Positions 47,969 through 59,960 of a DNA stretch of 64,000 bases are shown here, one piece after another. Both the position numbers and the translations under genes were made by a program. Positions within the stretch are counted from its first letter, which is position 1. Every line of letters starts with the position of its first letter. The stretch covers positions 81,974,843 through 82,038,842 of the forward strand of contig CM043950.1 of assembly GCA_014529385.2 (NCBI GenBank). The letters run 5' to 3'. A model generated the notes under the pieces. That model was given only the letters and a program-made list of their open reading frames with translations, was not told the origin of the DNA and searched no databases. This stretch comes from Adiantum capillus-veneris (lineage: Eukaryota > Streptophyta > Polypodiopsida > Polypodiales > Pteridaceae).

Positions 47969-49282
47969 TGATGGTGGCTTTCTGCGTACACCCCCACTCG
48001 GTATTTCTCATGTGTATCCTCTCCAAAGAAGCCAAATGCTTTTAGTGTATGAACCACCTCTAGCATTTCTATCTTTAGCATTTTTTTCTACTAGTAGATT
48101 TGGCTTGTTTTTCCTATTTTATCTTTCAAAAATAAATAAAACCATCATATTTATCGTAATAAAAGTGAGGAACACTTCCCACATCATTACCTATTTTTCT
48201 GATATTTTTACTATTTATTATGTCATCACTAATTATTTTCCCTTCATTTTGCTATTTGTTATTTCCTATTTTCTATTTTCATTATATTTGCATATCTCTA
48301 TCATCATCTTCTCTTTGATGGTTGCAATGTAACTCTTGGGTATACATCATGCTCACACAAGGCATCAATGAGTCATCTTTGGTAGCACAAGGAAAGGTAA
48401 GGCCATATGGTCCACCAAAAAGACTTTTGGGATGTGGAAAATACATGTTTATTGGCTCGAATTCTAGCACGTAGCTCCACCCCGAATTTGTTAGAGTGAC
48501 GTGAATGAAATGTGTAGCTCGTTAGCTCATCTCTTTGCCCATATTTTTAATTTATTTTTTGGAGCTTTGAGCGAGGATCCATGTCCAAAATGGTGGGACT
48601 CTGTTGGCAGCTCACAGTGACAGGTTTGCCTACCCTGTTTTCTCTACTTCCACACACACACAACCACTTTACCCTCAAACCTCTCTTACCCAACCTTGTA
48701 AAAAACCCCTCCTTCTCTCTCACCTTTGTACATCATTATACCTCACTTACCACATCATTTGGCCTCTAGCTAGAGTGGCCACTCACATGGCTAGAGGCAT
48801 CTTCTAGGCCTAGTCACCACTTGGCCATCATGCAAAAAACCAAAGTGGTGGGGAGGAGCTTCATCATCACTGCACCATTTGCTTTGAAGAAGTTAATTTC
48901 AATTATCAATTAACTCCATCTTAATCAAGCTTTGCCTCTCCTATATAAAGAGGCCTCTAGCCATGTTTATGTGTGTGTTCAAGGTCATGCAAATGGTCAA
49001 GATGGTTCCACTCTCTTTTTCTCCCATGGTCTTGGGGATTAGTGAGTGATGTTTTTATTTAGGGTTTTGGTAGAGTGCTCTCCCTCTTTCTCTCATGACA
49101 AGAAGCATTCCATATGGTCCATTGCATAGTGTGTTACCTACTCACTCTTTTTCTCCCTAGCTACACACAAGCTAGGTGGTGCCCCTATCGTTTTGGAAAA
49201 TTTGTCAGCTCCATTGCCATGGAGGAGGATCGGCAAGGAGGTGTAGAGGCCACCCCTTGATAGATCCGCATTCCGGCCCTCA
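47969..49282 (+). repeat. Gypsy B 5' LTR (1314 bp)
   Basis: Matches the 3' LTR from TGATGGTGGC to GGCCCTCA but lacks about 400 bp that the 3' LTR has after the TATA box. Contains CACCACTTGGCCATCATG and an inverted AAGTGGTG at 48816-48850. Confidence 0.9.
48952..48959 (+). promoter_or_regulatory. TATA box of gypsy B 5' LTR
   Basis: TATATAAA in CTCCTATATAAAGAGGCC; the same box lies at 56700-56707 in the 3' LTR and, on the minus strand, at 61029-61036 in element C. Confidence 0.7.
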
Positions 49283-49284
49283 TT

Positions 49285-49299
49285 TTGGTGCCCCCACGG
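49285..49299 (+). promoter_or_regulatory. Probable primer binding site of gypsy B
   Basis: TTGGTGCCCCCACGG two bases after the LTR. It begins TTGG like other plant primer sites, but I cannot name the matching tRNA. Confidence 0.45.
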
Positions 49300-50653
49300 A
49301 GGAGGTCTACATAGAGCTTCAGTTCACAAACAATGAAGGTGTGCAATTTTCAACATGGACGAGTGGCGTAAGGAGTTTGCAAATTGGAGGCCAGAGGAGG
49401 AGGAGGCCCTGAAAGCTCTCATCGAGATCTTGCTACCTGGCAGTAGCGTCGTTGACATTAAGAAGTAAGTCCCTCTCCTTGCCTTGTCAGTGATCATCAC
49501 CAAACGAAGAAGAATGAGGAGAAGAGCTTGATTTACCTCTCCTCTTAACCTATGAATGCTCCAATAACCCCCGATGCACACACAATTGAAATTCTCTACA
49601 TCAATACACATGAAAGTGCTGTAACGCACATTAAAGGAAGAGAGAGTACTACTAGACCTCTCTTTCCTAAAAAGTTAATTAAGAAAAGGAAGATAACATC
49701 CACACCTAAGTGGCCTAAAGCTGCAGCACGTGCTCAAGCGTGAAGGTGACATTTGGTCCCATCTCATTTAGTGGGGGTTACATGACCACTTTTGGCAAGA
49801 AAAAGGCCAGTGAGAAATAAGCTTCAACAAAACCTAGAACCACAAATTTCACCCCTAAACCCTCATGAATCAAAGAGGCGGAGGCTTGCCTATAAGATTG
49901 CTGCTCATATGTGTGTGCTCCCAGTGCACTTTGTGAATCCACCCGCCACTAGTCCTAAGCCAACCTCTTGTCTACATGAAGATTTCTTTGGATATTGTCC
50001 AAAGTGATTTGGTGATCGGGTGAAGAGCCTTCCCGCTTTACCTTTGTTGCTAATTTTCAAGAAGCTATCTCAATCTAAAGAGACTGTCCTTGTTGATGAT
50101 GTTTTGCACATTAATGGTGTAACGTTTGTTCCTCGTGCTAATTATGGCAATAGCATCCAACTACTACTTGCAAAAAGTCTCAGCATAGTAAGAAGTCTTT
50201 CCATCACCCCCTACATCTTCACAGACGCGTCAGGAAGAGTAGAAGTGATCCGAGGTGCCGACCTTCTGTGGTTGATCAGGCTCATTGGTCCAAAGATGGT
50301 GCAACTAAGCTAGTCTATTTGTGTGGCTACGTATGGATGCCAATAATGACAATAATGATCCACGGATATTTCCTTTCCATTTTGTGGTCATATGCGTGTT
50401 AATATATGTATTGATAGGAAATTATTCTATCAGCAAAGAATAGCCTTGTTGTTTGGAGCTGAAAGACTTGGGGAAATCTTGCACTCTCCTCACCCTGTCA
50501 TTCTACCCTTACTAGATTATCACCACTCATTTGATGTGTCAATATTCATCCTATTTTGAGTTAGCTATGGTAAAGCTCCAAATTGTACTTATCATACTAT
50601 GCTTTCAATAAATTGGAGTTGTTTGTGTAATTGTGTACTCTCTCGGATACATT
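49300..50653 (+). other. Leader of gypsy B with broken ORF
   Basis: About 1.35 kb between primer site and gag. Frames at 49552-49743, 49792-50007 and 50020-50313 have no recognised domain; together they may be a decayed upstream ORF (basic, with PHESKRRRLAYKIAAHM and TFVPRANYG). Tat/Ogre relatives are known to carry an extra ORF before gag, so this is a possible remnant. Confidence 0.35.
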
Positions 50654-51529
50654 ATGGCATTCCCTATTTTTTATGGTAAGCCTGGGGAGTTTGCTTCAGA
50701 CTTTTTGGATAATTTGGAAATGGCATTTTTAGTGTCAGGAAGGGATGATGAGGCCACAAATCTAAGAGCCTTTCCACTAGTATTAAGAGAAGGTGCTAAA
50801 GTATGGTATCAAACTTTGGCACCCGAAGAAAGAAGAGACTGGAAAGCCTTAAAAACGGCCTTCATCGAAGAGTTTTGCCATCATGAGCCTCTAGAAGAGA
50901 TATGGAGACAACTCTTACAGCTACGCCAAACATCACCCAATGACTATAGAAGCTATGAAGGGAAGTTTTCCAACCTGTGGGAGAAGTGGTGTGCATCATT
51001 AGGCGAAGGGGAAAGGGAGCCAGAGTGCCTAAAGAAGGATTGTTTCCTAGCAGGGCTTTACCTCATCCTTCGAGAAAAGGTAAAAGCTAAATTCCCAGAC
51101 ACCTTTGAGAAAGCTATGAATTATGAAAGGGAGAAGGATAGGAAATTAAAGTTCCAAGCTCAGCTACAAGGAAAAATGGAGCCTCCACCGCTAGCTCAAC
51201 CTACGGCGAGGGTAGTAGTAGGGACAGGAGCAACAGACCAAGAGTCCTCTCAACAAGAGCTGCTTCAACAAATCACCAATCAGCTAGAGAGCCTGTCCAT
51301 CAATTTGGTTCAAGGTGTAAGGGCTCCCCAACCAAGAAATGAACGAAATAGACAAGAAGGACAAAGGTAAACCCGTGAGGACGTTTGCTACAATTGTGGA
51401 GAGGTAGGTCATGGCATGTATTTTTTCCCTCACCCACGATGCTATTAAGGAAATGATAATCAAAGACGACCTCCCCGCCAACAAGTCACCCCCCCTCGAG
51501 CAAGGCTGCCAAATGGAAAAAAAGAAAAT
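50654..51529 (+). pseudogene. Gypsy B gag
   Basis: ATG 50654 (MAFPIFYGKPGEFASDFLDN), preferred to the upstream in-frame GTG. Retrotransposon Gag domain: GAKVWYQTLAPEERRDWKAL and KTAFIEEF, then KAKFPDTFEKAMNYEREKDR. TAA at 51368-51370 ends the frame, but the zinc knuckle CYNCGEVGHGMYFF (about 51386-51429) follows in the same frame with the fourth ligand Cys replaced by Phe. A second stop lies at 51447-51449. Confidence 0.85.
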
Positions 51530-52400
51530 GTGGCTCCACCAATTCAAATATTGAGACCCCCTCCTCCACCACCACAAGCACCAGCAGAGATCCCTCCACT
51601 ACCATCAGGTGGGGAGGATAGGGATGTCTCTGTCATAAGTCTTGACAATGGTAAGGATGAAGGGAAAGCAAAAATGGAGGAAGTTGTTGCCATGCCAATA
51701 AAGAGAGTTAGGAGACAAAGAACTGATAAAATGGAAGATTCAAAGCCGGATAAAGGGAATGACGGTTCTTCCCAAGTGATAGGAGACAAGAAAAGGAAGA
51801 GTAGGTCAAGGAGGCACATAGGAGTAGAAGACTTTCAACTTGGGGTGGGATCCATACCCTATGACCTCATAGCAGATGTGAGTAAGCAAGGAACAAAGAT
51901 CTCATGGAAGCAACTCCTCCACCTTTCCCCAAAGATGCGTAGAACCTGGTCTAAGATGGTTAGCACCAGGAGGACTAAGGCAAAGTCAGTTGGGTCCATT
52001 AGTGCAAGAGGCATGAGGATATTGTGCCAGTCATTGATGCAAAGATTAAGAGTTAGCGAGTCTCCAATGTGTATGTGGATGGTGGAGCCGAGATTTGTGT
52101 TATGACAAAGAAATTGATGCATAGGTTGCGTTTGGAAGTAAATGAACAGACTTCCTTACAAGCTAAGATGGAAAATAATGTAAGGATGGCTTGTGTGGGA
52201 AAGGTTAATGGAGTGAAGGTTTCAGCTTTTGGTGTGGCAGTCTCAATTTATGCTTATGTGATCCCAACTAAGGGGGAGGGCTACCCATTAATTCTTGGAA
52301 GACCTTGGCTTATGGCTATGAAGGCCAGGCAGGATTGGGAGACAAGTTCCCTTGAGTTGCACCCAAGTCATAAGGCCGGTAGCAAGAAACAAAAAATTGT
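51530..52400 (+). pseudogene. Gypsy B Pro-rich linker and protease
   Basis: A Pro-rich stretch (ILRPPPPPPQAPAEIPPL) and a basic segment lead to the protease. Active site VYVDGGAEICVM carries Asp-Gly-Gly at 52078-52086 instead of Asp-Ser/Thr-Gly, and YPLILGRPWLMAMKA closes the domain near 52285-52330. A stop and frameshift near 52050 separate linker and protease. Confidence 0.8.
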
Positions 52401-52599
52401 GTATGACATGAAGAAGGGTAGACAACAAGACGTGGATATGGAGACTTTGGTGGACGAATGGAGCACAAGAAACTACTCTTCGTCTGCGGGTGAGTCATCT
52501 GAGGAGGATGCTAGTTCTTTGCAGGTAATGGGTATAGTACTACGAGACCCTGAAGGAGAGGGTAGTCAAGACTCTCTAAACAAGGAGGAAGTCACATGC

Positions 52600-53480
52600 C
52601 TAGAAGAGATGTTAGCTAAAGACCTACCAGAAGAAGAAAAAGGACCCTATTTGCAAGTATTAAAGAAGCATCCTAGTCTCTTCATAACTGATTATGAACA
52701 CATTAAGGGAGTAACAGTGACTCAACACCATATCCAATTGAAAGAAGGTGCCAAGCCAGTGGTGCAAAGACTTAGGAGATTAGGGCTAGTGAAACAAGAT
52801 GCGCTCTTAAAGGAAATGAAAAGATTAATCAAGATTCCGAGTGGGTGTCCCCGGTTGTGGTAACACCAAAGAAAACTGGGAAGTGGAGGGTGTGTGTTCA
52901 TTACAAGCCTCTAAATGTAGGGACCATTTTCCTTTGCCTTTCCAGATGAGATACTAAATGAAGTGGCTGGTCATGAAAGGTACACAGTGTGTGACGGGTA
53001 CTCAGGATACTTCCATATCAGAATTACAGATGAAGATCAAAGGAAGACTACCTTCATAACACCCTGGGGGTGTTTTGCTTACAGAGTTATGCCTTTTGGC
53101 TTAACTAATGTCCCAACTACTTTCTAAAGGTTTATTAACTTGGTGTTTCAACCCTACTTTGGTAAATCCATACGAGCCTTCATTGATGATATTTGCATTT
53201 ACATCTCTAGGGAAGTGCATCTTTCCAAGGTTGATGAAGGCTTCACCCGTTTGTCCCAATCGGGTGGGCAATTAAATAAAGACAAGTGCCATATAGGTGA
53301 GAGTATGGTCACTCTACTAGGCCATGTTGTGCCTCAAGATGGTATTGAGGCTAACCTTGAAAAGGTAAAGACATTGTTAGCCTTTGCTACTCCTTCAAAT
53401 GTGAAGCAGCTAGTCTCCTTCATTGGAAAGGTTCACTACATAGGACGATTCATACATCTCCTTTCTCAGGAAATCTATCC
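52600..53480 (+). pseudogene. Gypsy B reverse transcriptase
   Basis: HHIQLKEGAKPVVQRLRRLG opens RT. A frameshift and stop at 52861-52863 fall in the EWVSPVV region. It then continues YTVCDGYSGYFHIRITDEDQ, FGLTNVPTTF (stop follows at 53126) and FIDDICIYI with the catalytic Asp pair at 53185-53190. The thumb/connection (LGHVVPQDGIEANLEKVKTL) ends at TAG 53485-53487. Catalytic residues remain, the frame does not. Confidence 0.87.
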
Positions 53481-53487
53481 TTTGTAG

Positions 53488-54152
53488 CAGCTCACTAAAC
53501 ACACTACATTGGCATCAAGTGAGGAGGGTGAAAGGTGCTTTCAAGAAGTTAAAACCTTTTTGAGCTCATTGCCTGTCGTCCTGCAGCCCACATGGAGTGA
53601 ATTATTCTATGTGAATCCTAGTGTAGGCCCAAAAGCTCTAGGAGCTATCTTGATGCAAAAAGACCCAAAGATGTCTCTCATGAGACCAGTTTACTTCTCT
53701 AGTACACTGATGACAGTTAGTGCTGAAAAAGGTTTCAGTGCAACTGAGCAATTGGTGCTAGCTCTTTAGTTTGCAGTGGAAAAGTTTTAGGCTTACTTGC
53801 TTCCAAGACAATTTGTGGTGATCACAACTGAGGAAGTCTTTCCATATGCCCTACAACACATGAAACTGTCTCAAAGAATAGCAAAGTGGGTGGTGTAGCT
53901 TCAAGAGTTTGACTACACACTACACGTAGAGGATTCTACCTGTGCTTGTTTGGCAGACGTTTTTTGGTGACTCCATGTTGATTGTTAATCAAATGGTTGG
54001 CGTATGGGCCTGTAAAAATGACAAATTGTCTATTAAGATGAGGGAAGCAAAGACCTTGTTGAAGGGTTTTAAAGAAGTTCGAGTTCACTTTACCTCAAAA
54101 TAAAAATCCAGAAGCAGATGACTTAGCAGCAGCTGAAGAACTACAAACTCTC
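53488..54152 (+). pseudogene. Gypsy B native RNase H and remnant of second RNase H
   Basis: Native RNase H: ERCFQEVKTFLSSLPVVLQP, LGAILMQKDPK, FSATEQLVLAL and RIAKWVV...LQEFDYTLHVEDST up to about 53960. Immediately after, SMLIVNQMVGVWACKNDKLS and LLKGFKEVRVHF match the C-terminal half of the second (archaeal-like) RNase H seen complete in element C. The N-terminal half, including FDGAYKR, is deleted here. A dual RNase H is characteristic of Tat-lineage elements. Confidence 0.78.
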
Positions 54153-55230
54153 ATGGTAGGTGTTGTCCTTGTGAAAAGTCCTTTATACCAGGGAAAGGAG
54201 GAGCTGCATGATTTACTTTACTTTCTTAAGCATTGTGAAGCGCCCTCTGGTATGAGTAAAAGTGAACACAGGTGGCTAGCAAAAAAGGCTACCATATATA
54301 ATTTAGTAAGTGAGAACTTGTATTGTAAGGGGAAAGATGCTGTCATGAGGAGAGTTCCCTCATCCCAAGAGATCAAGGATATTTTGTTTAGCTGTCATGA
54401 TGGTGTGTGTGGTGGCCACTTTGCACAAGAGATCACTAGCAGGAAGATCATACAAGCAGGGTTTATATGGCCCAACCTCCATCGAGATGTACAACACTGG
54501 TGCCGCACATGGGAGGTTTGCCAAAAAGCCGGACCTAGGCGTCTTGCTTATGAAAATCAGCACCCAATTAAAACCTACGGGCCTTTTGCAAAATGGGGAA
54601 TAGATGCAATAGGGCCACTACCTTGCACTCAATCAGGAAAGTAGTACATCATTATGGGGGTGGAGTATATGACCCACAAAGCGCATCACAGCCAAGGACG
54701 TGAATGATTTCATCTTTGAGTGCATTTGTTGCCGTTTTGGCACACCTTTGAAGATTATCTCCGATAGGAGACCGAGATTTTGAGCTGATTTAGTCGCGAA
54801 ATTTTGGGCTTATAGAACATCCTTGGGATATACACCGTTTCACTTGGTTTACGGGAAAGAGGCACTACTACCTATAGAAGTGGAGCTAGCAAGCCTCCGA
54901 GTTCTAAAGGCACATCAAGAAGATAGTCAAGAGAAGCAGGTTGAGAGAAGAATCATTGATTTGGAGAGGGTAGGGCTAGATCGAGAGTCAGTGAAATACT
55001 ATGCGGCTCAGACAGCAAATAAGCGAAGGAAGTTCAATCGCAACCTTGTCAAGAAAGACATCAAGGAAGGATCTTTAGTGCTCAGATACGACAATCGCTT
55101 TGATCACAAAAAGGATGGTAAGTTCTTGCTTAAGTGGGAGGGCCCTTTTGTAGTGATACAGAGGTTCTCAAATGGTAGTTACCAACTAGGTGACTTAGGT
55201 GGTAAAGTACATTAGACCCAGTAAATGGTT
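54153..55230 (+). pseudogene. Gypsy B integrase with core deletion
   Basis: Zinc-binding region intact: CHDGVCGGHFAQEITSRKII and WCRTWEVCQKAG near 54390-54530, then KWGIDAIGPLP. After about 54640 the core decays and a deletion joins the ISDR region near 54770 directly to FWAYRTSLGYTPFHLVYGKE near 54808, removing the catalytic Glu. The C-terminal domain is kept (LVLRYDNRFDHKKDGKFLLK, GSYQLGDLGG). No chromodomain. Inactive. Confidence 0.85.
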
Positions 55231-55362
55231 GGCGATTGAAGACCTACCACTGTTGTCTTTTACAGCCATATGTTGGTGGGATGAATGATAAGGTTGGTTC
55301 AGAGGAGAGCTCATCATATTTGAGCTCCGACTAAGATAACAACCATGTACATAGTTTATTTC

Positions 55363-55417
55363 AAAAAAAAAACAAAAAAAAAGAGAAAAAAAGAAGGAAA
55401 AATAAAAAAGAAAAAAT
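55363..55417. repeat. A-rich tract
   Basis: About 55 bases of A with scattered G and C between integrase and the 3' LTR. Simple sequence, no coding role. Confidence 0.8.
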
Positions 55418-55720
55418 GTTGCCAGTGAGAGAAGATATTGACAATGGATGACGTATGGCTTTCAAGGGTCTAGGAGACCAATTGTTTGTCATGGGTGGAG
55501 ACAATCATTCATCAAAAAGGGCTAAAAACAAACAGGATGCAGTAGTCAAAGTGTAGCTACATGGCAAAGGACAGGGTCATGATAGAAGTCCAAGATATAA
55601 CATTCCCATATCAAACTTGGCTTTCATCTACTACTCAATTGCTTCAAGATTGCAGGTGTGTAATGCACTCCATGAAACACCATATATCTTCTAGGGCTAG
55701 AGGCATAAAATACCTCTAGC

Positions 55721-55737
55721 TTTTTGGGGAGGGCTAA
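55721..55737 (+). promoter_or_regulatory. Gypsy B polypurine tract
   Basis: TTTTTGGGGAGGGCTAA directly before TGATGG of the 3' LTR; element C has the near-identical CCAAAAGGGGAGGGCTAA before TGATAGG. Confidence 0.8.
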
Positions 55738-57121
55738 TGATGGTGGCTTTTTGCGTACACCCCCACTTGGTATTTTTCATGTGTATCCTCTCCAAAGAAG
55801 CCAAATGCTTTGAGTGCATTAACCACCTCTAGCATTTCTATCTTCAGCATTTTTTTTCTACTATTAGATTTGGCTTGTTTTTCCTATTTTATCTTTCAAA
55901 AATAAATAAAACCCATCATATTTATCTTAATAAAAGTGAGGAACACTTCCCACATCATTACCTATTTTTCTGATATTTTTACTATTTATTATGTCATCAC
56001 AAATTATTTTCCCTTCATTTTGCTATATGTTATTTCCTATTTTCTATTTTCATTATATTTGCATATCTCTATCATCATCTTCTCTTCGATGGTTGCAAGG
56101 TGAGTCTTGGGTTTACATCATGCTCACACAAGGCATCAATGAGTCATCTTTGGAAGCACAAGGAAAGGTAAGGTCATATGGTCCATTGGGATGTGGAAAA
56201 TACATGTTTATTCGCTCGAATTTTAGCACCTAGCTCCACCATGAATTTGTGAAAGTGACGTGAATGAAAGGTGTAGCTCGTTAGCTCATCTCTTTGCCCA
56301 TTTTTTATTTTATTTTTTGGAGCCTTGAGCAAGGATCCATGTCCAAAATGATGGGACCCTGTTGGCAGCTCACAGTGACAGGTTTGCCTACCTTGTTTTC
56401 TCTGCTTCCACACACACACAACCACTTTACCCTCAACCCTCTCTCACCCAACCTTGTAAAAAACCCCTCCTTCTCTCTCACCTTTGTACATCATTATACC
56501 TCACTTACCACATCATTTGGCCTCTAGCTAGAGTGGCCACTCACATGGCTAGAGGCATCTTCTAGACCTATTCACCACTTGGCCATCATGCAAAAAACCA
56601 AAGTGGTGGGGAGGAGCTTCATCATCACTGCACCATTCGCTTTGAATAAGTTAATTGCAATTAGAGTTTATCTCCATCTTAATCAAGCTTCCCCTCTCCT
56701 ATATAAAGAGGCCTCTTCTACACACAAAACAGCACAACACAATAGGGTAACAAGTTGCTAGAGGATTACGCTACACACACCACCTCTTAAGCCTTGGTAC
56801 GTGAGATTCATGCCTACACTTGGAGTATCCATGGATGCCCATTAAGTCTCTCTATTGTAACTATGGCCTTGTGTTGATAGTTACATGGTTTCCTTATGCC
56901 ATATTTCCACAAATTGTTTCTTACCCTTACTTATTGTGCATGATGTATTGCTTATCACTTGGTGGTATGTGAGCTCCTAGACCTAAAACTCCCTCTCCAT
57001 CACTCTCTCGTGATGGAATAAGTATACAATACCTAAAACGCAGCCCCATAACTCTCTCTCTCTCTCTCTCTCTCTATTTGTTTACATGTGTGTTCAAGGT
57101 CATGCAAATGGTCAAGATGGT

Positions 57122-57159
<38 letters not shown>

Positions 57160-57479
57160 TTGTTTACATGTGTGTTCAAGGTCATGCAAATGGTCAAGAT
57201 GGTTCCACTCTCTTCTTCTCCCATGGTCTTGGGGATTAGTGAGTGATGTTTTTATTTAGGGTTTTGGTAGAGTGCTCTTCTTCTCTCTCTCATGACAAGA
57301 AGCATTCCATATGGTCCATTGCATAGTGTGCTACCTACTCACTCTTTTGCATCCTAGCCGCACACAAGCTAGGTGGTGCCCCTATCGTTTTGGCGAATTT
57401 GTCTGCTCCATTGCCATTGAGGAGGATCGACAAGGAGGTGTAGAGGCCACCCCCTGATGGCTCCGCATTCTGGCCCTCA
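55738..57479 (+). repeat. Gypsy B 3' LTR (1742 bp)
   Basis: Similar to the 5' LTR but about 430 bp longer, the extra part lying after the TATA box (56700-56707). Contains (CT)n tracts and an 82 bp direct duplication starting at 57075 and 57157. Confidence 0.9.
57075..57238. repeat. 82 bp tandem duplication in gypsy B 3' LTR
   Basis: Two units starting tatttgtttacatgtgtg, each with gtcaagatggttccactctc and a CT tract; the 5' LTR has a single related unit. Confidence 0.8.
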
Positions 57480-57484
57480 TCTTA
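57480..57484. repeat. Target-site duplication TCTTA, right of gypsy B
   Basis: Pairs with TCTAA at 47964-47968 with one mismatch. Confidence 0.65.
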
Positions 57485-59410
57485 CAACCTGAGACATTTA
57501 AATTATTGTTATACATTTGCTCGTGCTCCAGCCAAGGTTTGAAAGAGTTCCATCTTGGTGAAGGGTTCTTGGAGCATGTCCTCATGGTCTTGAGAGTTCA
57601 AAACTAAAATTTGGCACAACGCATAGTAGCTATGCTTGCATGGCACTTAAGGCAACCTCTTGGAATCTCTCTTTTGAAAGTCTTTGCAGGTACATCATGG
57701 AAAAATAGATAGCTTCATAGAGTATGTAACTCCCTTTTCCCTTGATCCCTCTATGACAAACTGTAAAACATGTGTCTCACTGCACACAATTATAACCTAT
57801 TTAATTAACTCAATTGTAATGTAGTTACCCAAATCAACTCTAATCTTGAATTTTTTGTTAGCTTTGATCTTGCTCTATAACAATTGGATCGAGGTGTCCG
57901 TGTTGCTTATATTGCAAAACCAAACATAACCCTTCATGACCCCCCAGAGTTTGACCTAGATGCTATGTATTTGTTGTGACCCCAAAAACATGGTGCTAGA
58001 ACCCCATGCTTAATATCATGTGAGCCAACATAGATGAATCATCCACATCTATCTGTTCAATTTTGTACAGTCCAAAAACATGTCATCTTATTTCCTCCTT
58101 CAATTCTTCTAATCGTCCATACCATCTTTTCAACCTTTACCTTCGACCAATATCTATAAATCCTATGTGCAAATGCATACCCTCTCCCAGTAATGAGTTC
58201 AATGATCGTAACAAACTCACGCCTATGGCTATCCCTCTCCAGTACCACACTTGAATCCACAAAGATTAGCCTCTTTTTCTTCACATTTTTCTCCCCTATA
58301 TTTGACCTCTTCATCTCTCGACTTTTCAAATCCATTTATACCATCAACGAATGAGTGAGATCAGTCAAATTTCTAATAGTGGAGGTGGAAGATAATTGAT
58401 TTAATAATCTCTGGGCAAGGTCTTGCATACTGGGTCCATTGCTTCATTCACACACTTTAGTGTTAAAAAAAACCCTAGGTTTAGTGAAATACCTCTTATA
58501 GATTTTGAGATTTACGTCTAAATTTTAAATTTGAGGGTTAGAAAACCCATAAATAATGAAGAAATATAGTGTAAGGACCGGGTCGCACCCAAGGTGAGTG
58601 GGGGGAGGCCACCTTCTAATTGCAAAAAAGGAGAAAAGCATGGCAATAATTTTGAATGAAAATTTTACAACCTACTAGCACTATGAAAAGAGGTAGGAAA
58701 TACACTATATTTTCGAGAGGGCTTTCTCCTCCTCGCTTGTAGGATGCACTCTTCAAATCAAAAGTTGGCACATGGCCCTCATTCAACCCTTACGAATCTC
58801 CTTTAGAAAGGGAGAGGGGAGGTGTGACCTGGGATCTTAGAGCCTCGTCCCACCTAGGGGATCTGGCAACTATAGTGGCTATAAGAGCTATTAACGATCT
58901 TTCACACACCAAAAAGCTCAATGCTTCTAAAGCATACAATGCCTACAGCATGAACTGTAGGCCCTGGAATAACTCCTCATTTAGGCAATTGTTAATGTGC
59001 ATCAAATGTGCAAACACCGAGCCAGAGTATGGGACGGGTTATGGTAGATCATGTGACCTAATTTAGATCATGCGTTGTTGTTGAGTTGAGTTTCCCACAT
59101 GCAATTGTAAGTTGAAGGTGTTGAAAGGGTTTACTAAATGCTAACTTATGGTGCCTTACCTTATGGTGTGACGAGGCTCTTATTTTTTCTCCACTCCCCC
59201 ACTACAATGGGCCCAACTCAAGTCTAATATAGTGTAAAAATCTTCAAATTTGGACAATTTTCCTTGTTGGAATTAGGGTTGCAGAGAAACACACACAGCT
59301 TGGAGAAGACAAAGGAATCTCAAGGCACACGATACATTAGGAAAAATGTGGACTCTCTTTGGGCCATATAGGATTAAGGTTAATTAAGCTCCAGCCAATA
59401 GGAAGAGAGC
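57485..59410. other. Noncoding stretch
   Basis: No domain recognised on either strand. A 92-codon minus-strand frame (58057-58335), Lys/Arg-rich, has no recognisable feature and is not called. Confidence 0.5.
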
Positions 59411-59414
59411 AATG

Positions 59415-59422
59415 TATATAAG
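59415..59422 (+). promoter_or_regulatory. TATA-like box upstream of ORF 59961
   Basis: TATATAAG; expected transcription start about 30 bases on, giving a ~510 base leader that contains the CT-rich tandem repeat. Confidence 0.35.
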
Positions 59423-59682
59423 TCTAAAACCTAAGAAAGTAGAGAGAATAATAGGGTTGTCCACTCATTTATTGGAGGGGAAAAAAGGGAGGGGGGGAGT
59501 GGTGGGTCCACAGATACGTTTTTGCAAAAACCCTAAAATTTCAAAAAAAAAAATAAAAATTAAATTCAAAATATTCCATCCAAAACTCCCCCCAAACCTA
59601 CCCTATGATCAAAAAGTCATTTTCTCACTCTAGAACTTTTTTTCCAAAACTCCCTTCCTCCATAGCCCCTTTCCATAACACA

Positions 59683-59955
59683 AAGCTCTCACTCTCTCTC
59701 TAAACTCTTACACCTTCCTCCTTCTTCAAGCTCTCCATTGCAACTTTAAGCTCCCACTCTCTCTCTAAACTGTCTCCCTCCTCCTTCCTCAAGCTCTCCA
59801 TTGCAACTTTAAGCTCCCACTCTCTCTCTAAACTCTGTTTTCCTCCTCCTTCCTCAAGATCTCCATTACAAGTGTAAGCTCCCACTCTCTCTCTAAACTT
59901 TGTCTCCCTCCTCCTTCCCCAAGCTCTCCATTGCAATTTCAAGCTCCCACTTAAG
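59683..59955. repeat. CT-rich ~65 bp tandem repeat, 4 units
   Basis: aagctcccactctctctcta (or a close variant) starts at 59683, 59748, 59811, 59876 and 59941, spacing 63-65 bp, each followed by ctccctcctccttcctcaag. The minus-strand frame across it (EREWELKVAMESL repeats) is a translation of the repeat. Confidence 0.9.
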
Positions 59956-59960
59956 CATCC

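Larger units (their letters stand above)
47969..57479 (+). mobile_element. Ty3/gypsy retrotransposon B (Tat-like), nearly full length
   Basis: Two LTRs (47969-49282 and 55738-57479) start TGATGGTGGCTTT and end GGCCCTCA. Between them lie a long leader, gag, protease, RT, RNase H, a remnant of a second RNase H, and integrase, then a polypurine tract. Stops, frameshifts and internal deletions (second RNase H, integrase core) make it defective. The second RNase H and the absence of a chromodomain point to the Tat-like lineage. Element C (60400-64000, minus strand) is a close relative. Confidence 0.92.

Noticed and set aside
58057-58335. 92-codon basic minus-strand ORF
   Set aside because: No domain, no promoter or neighbour context; length is within chance expectation.
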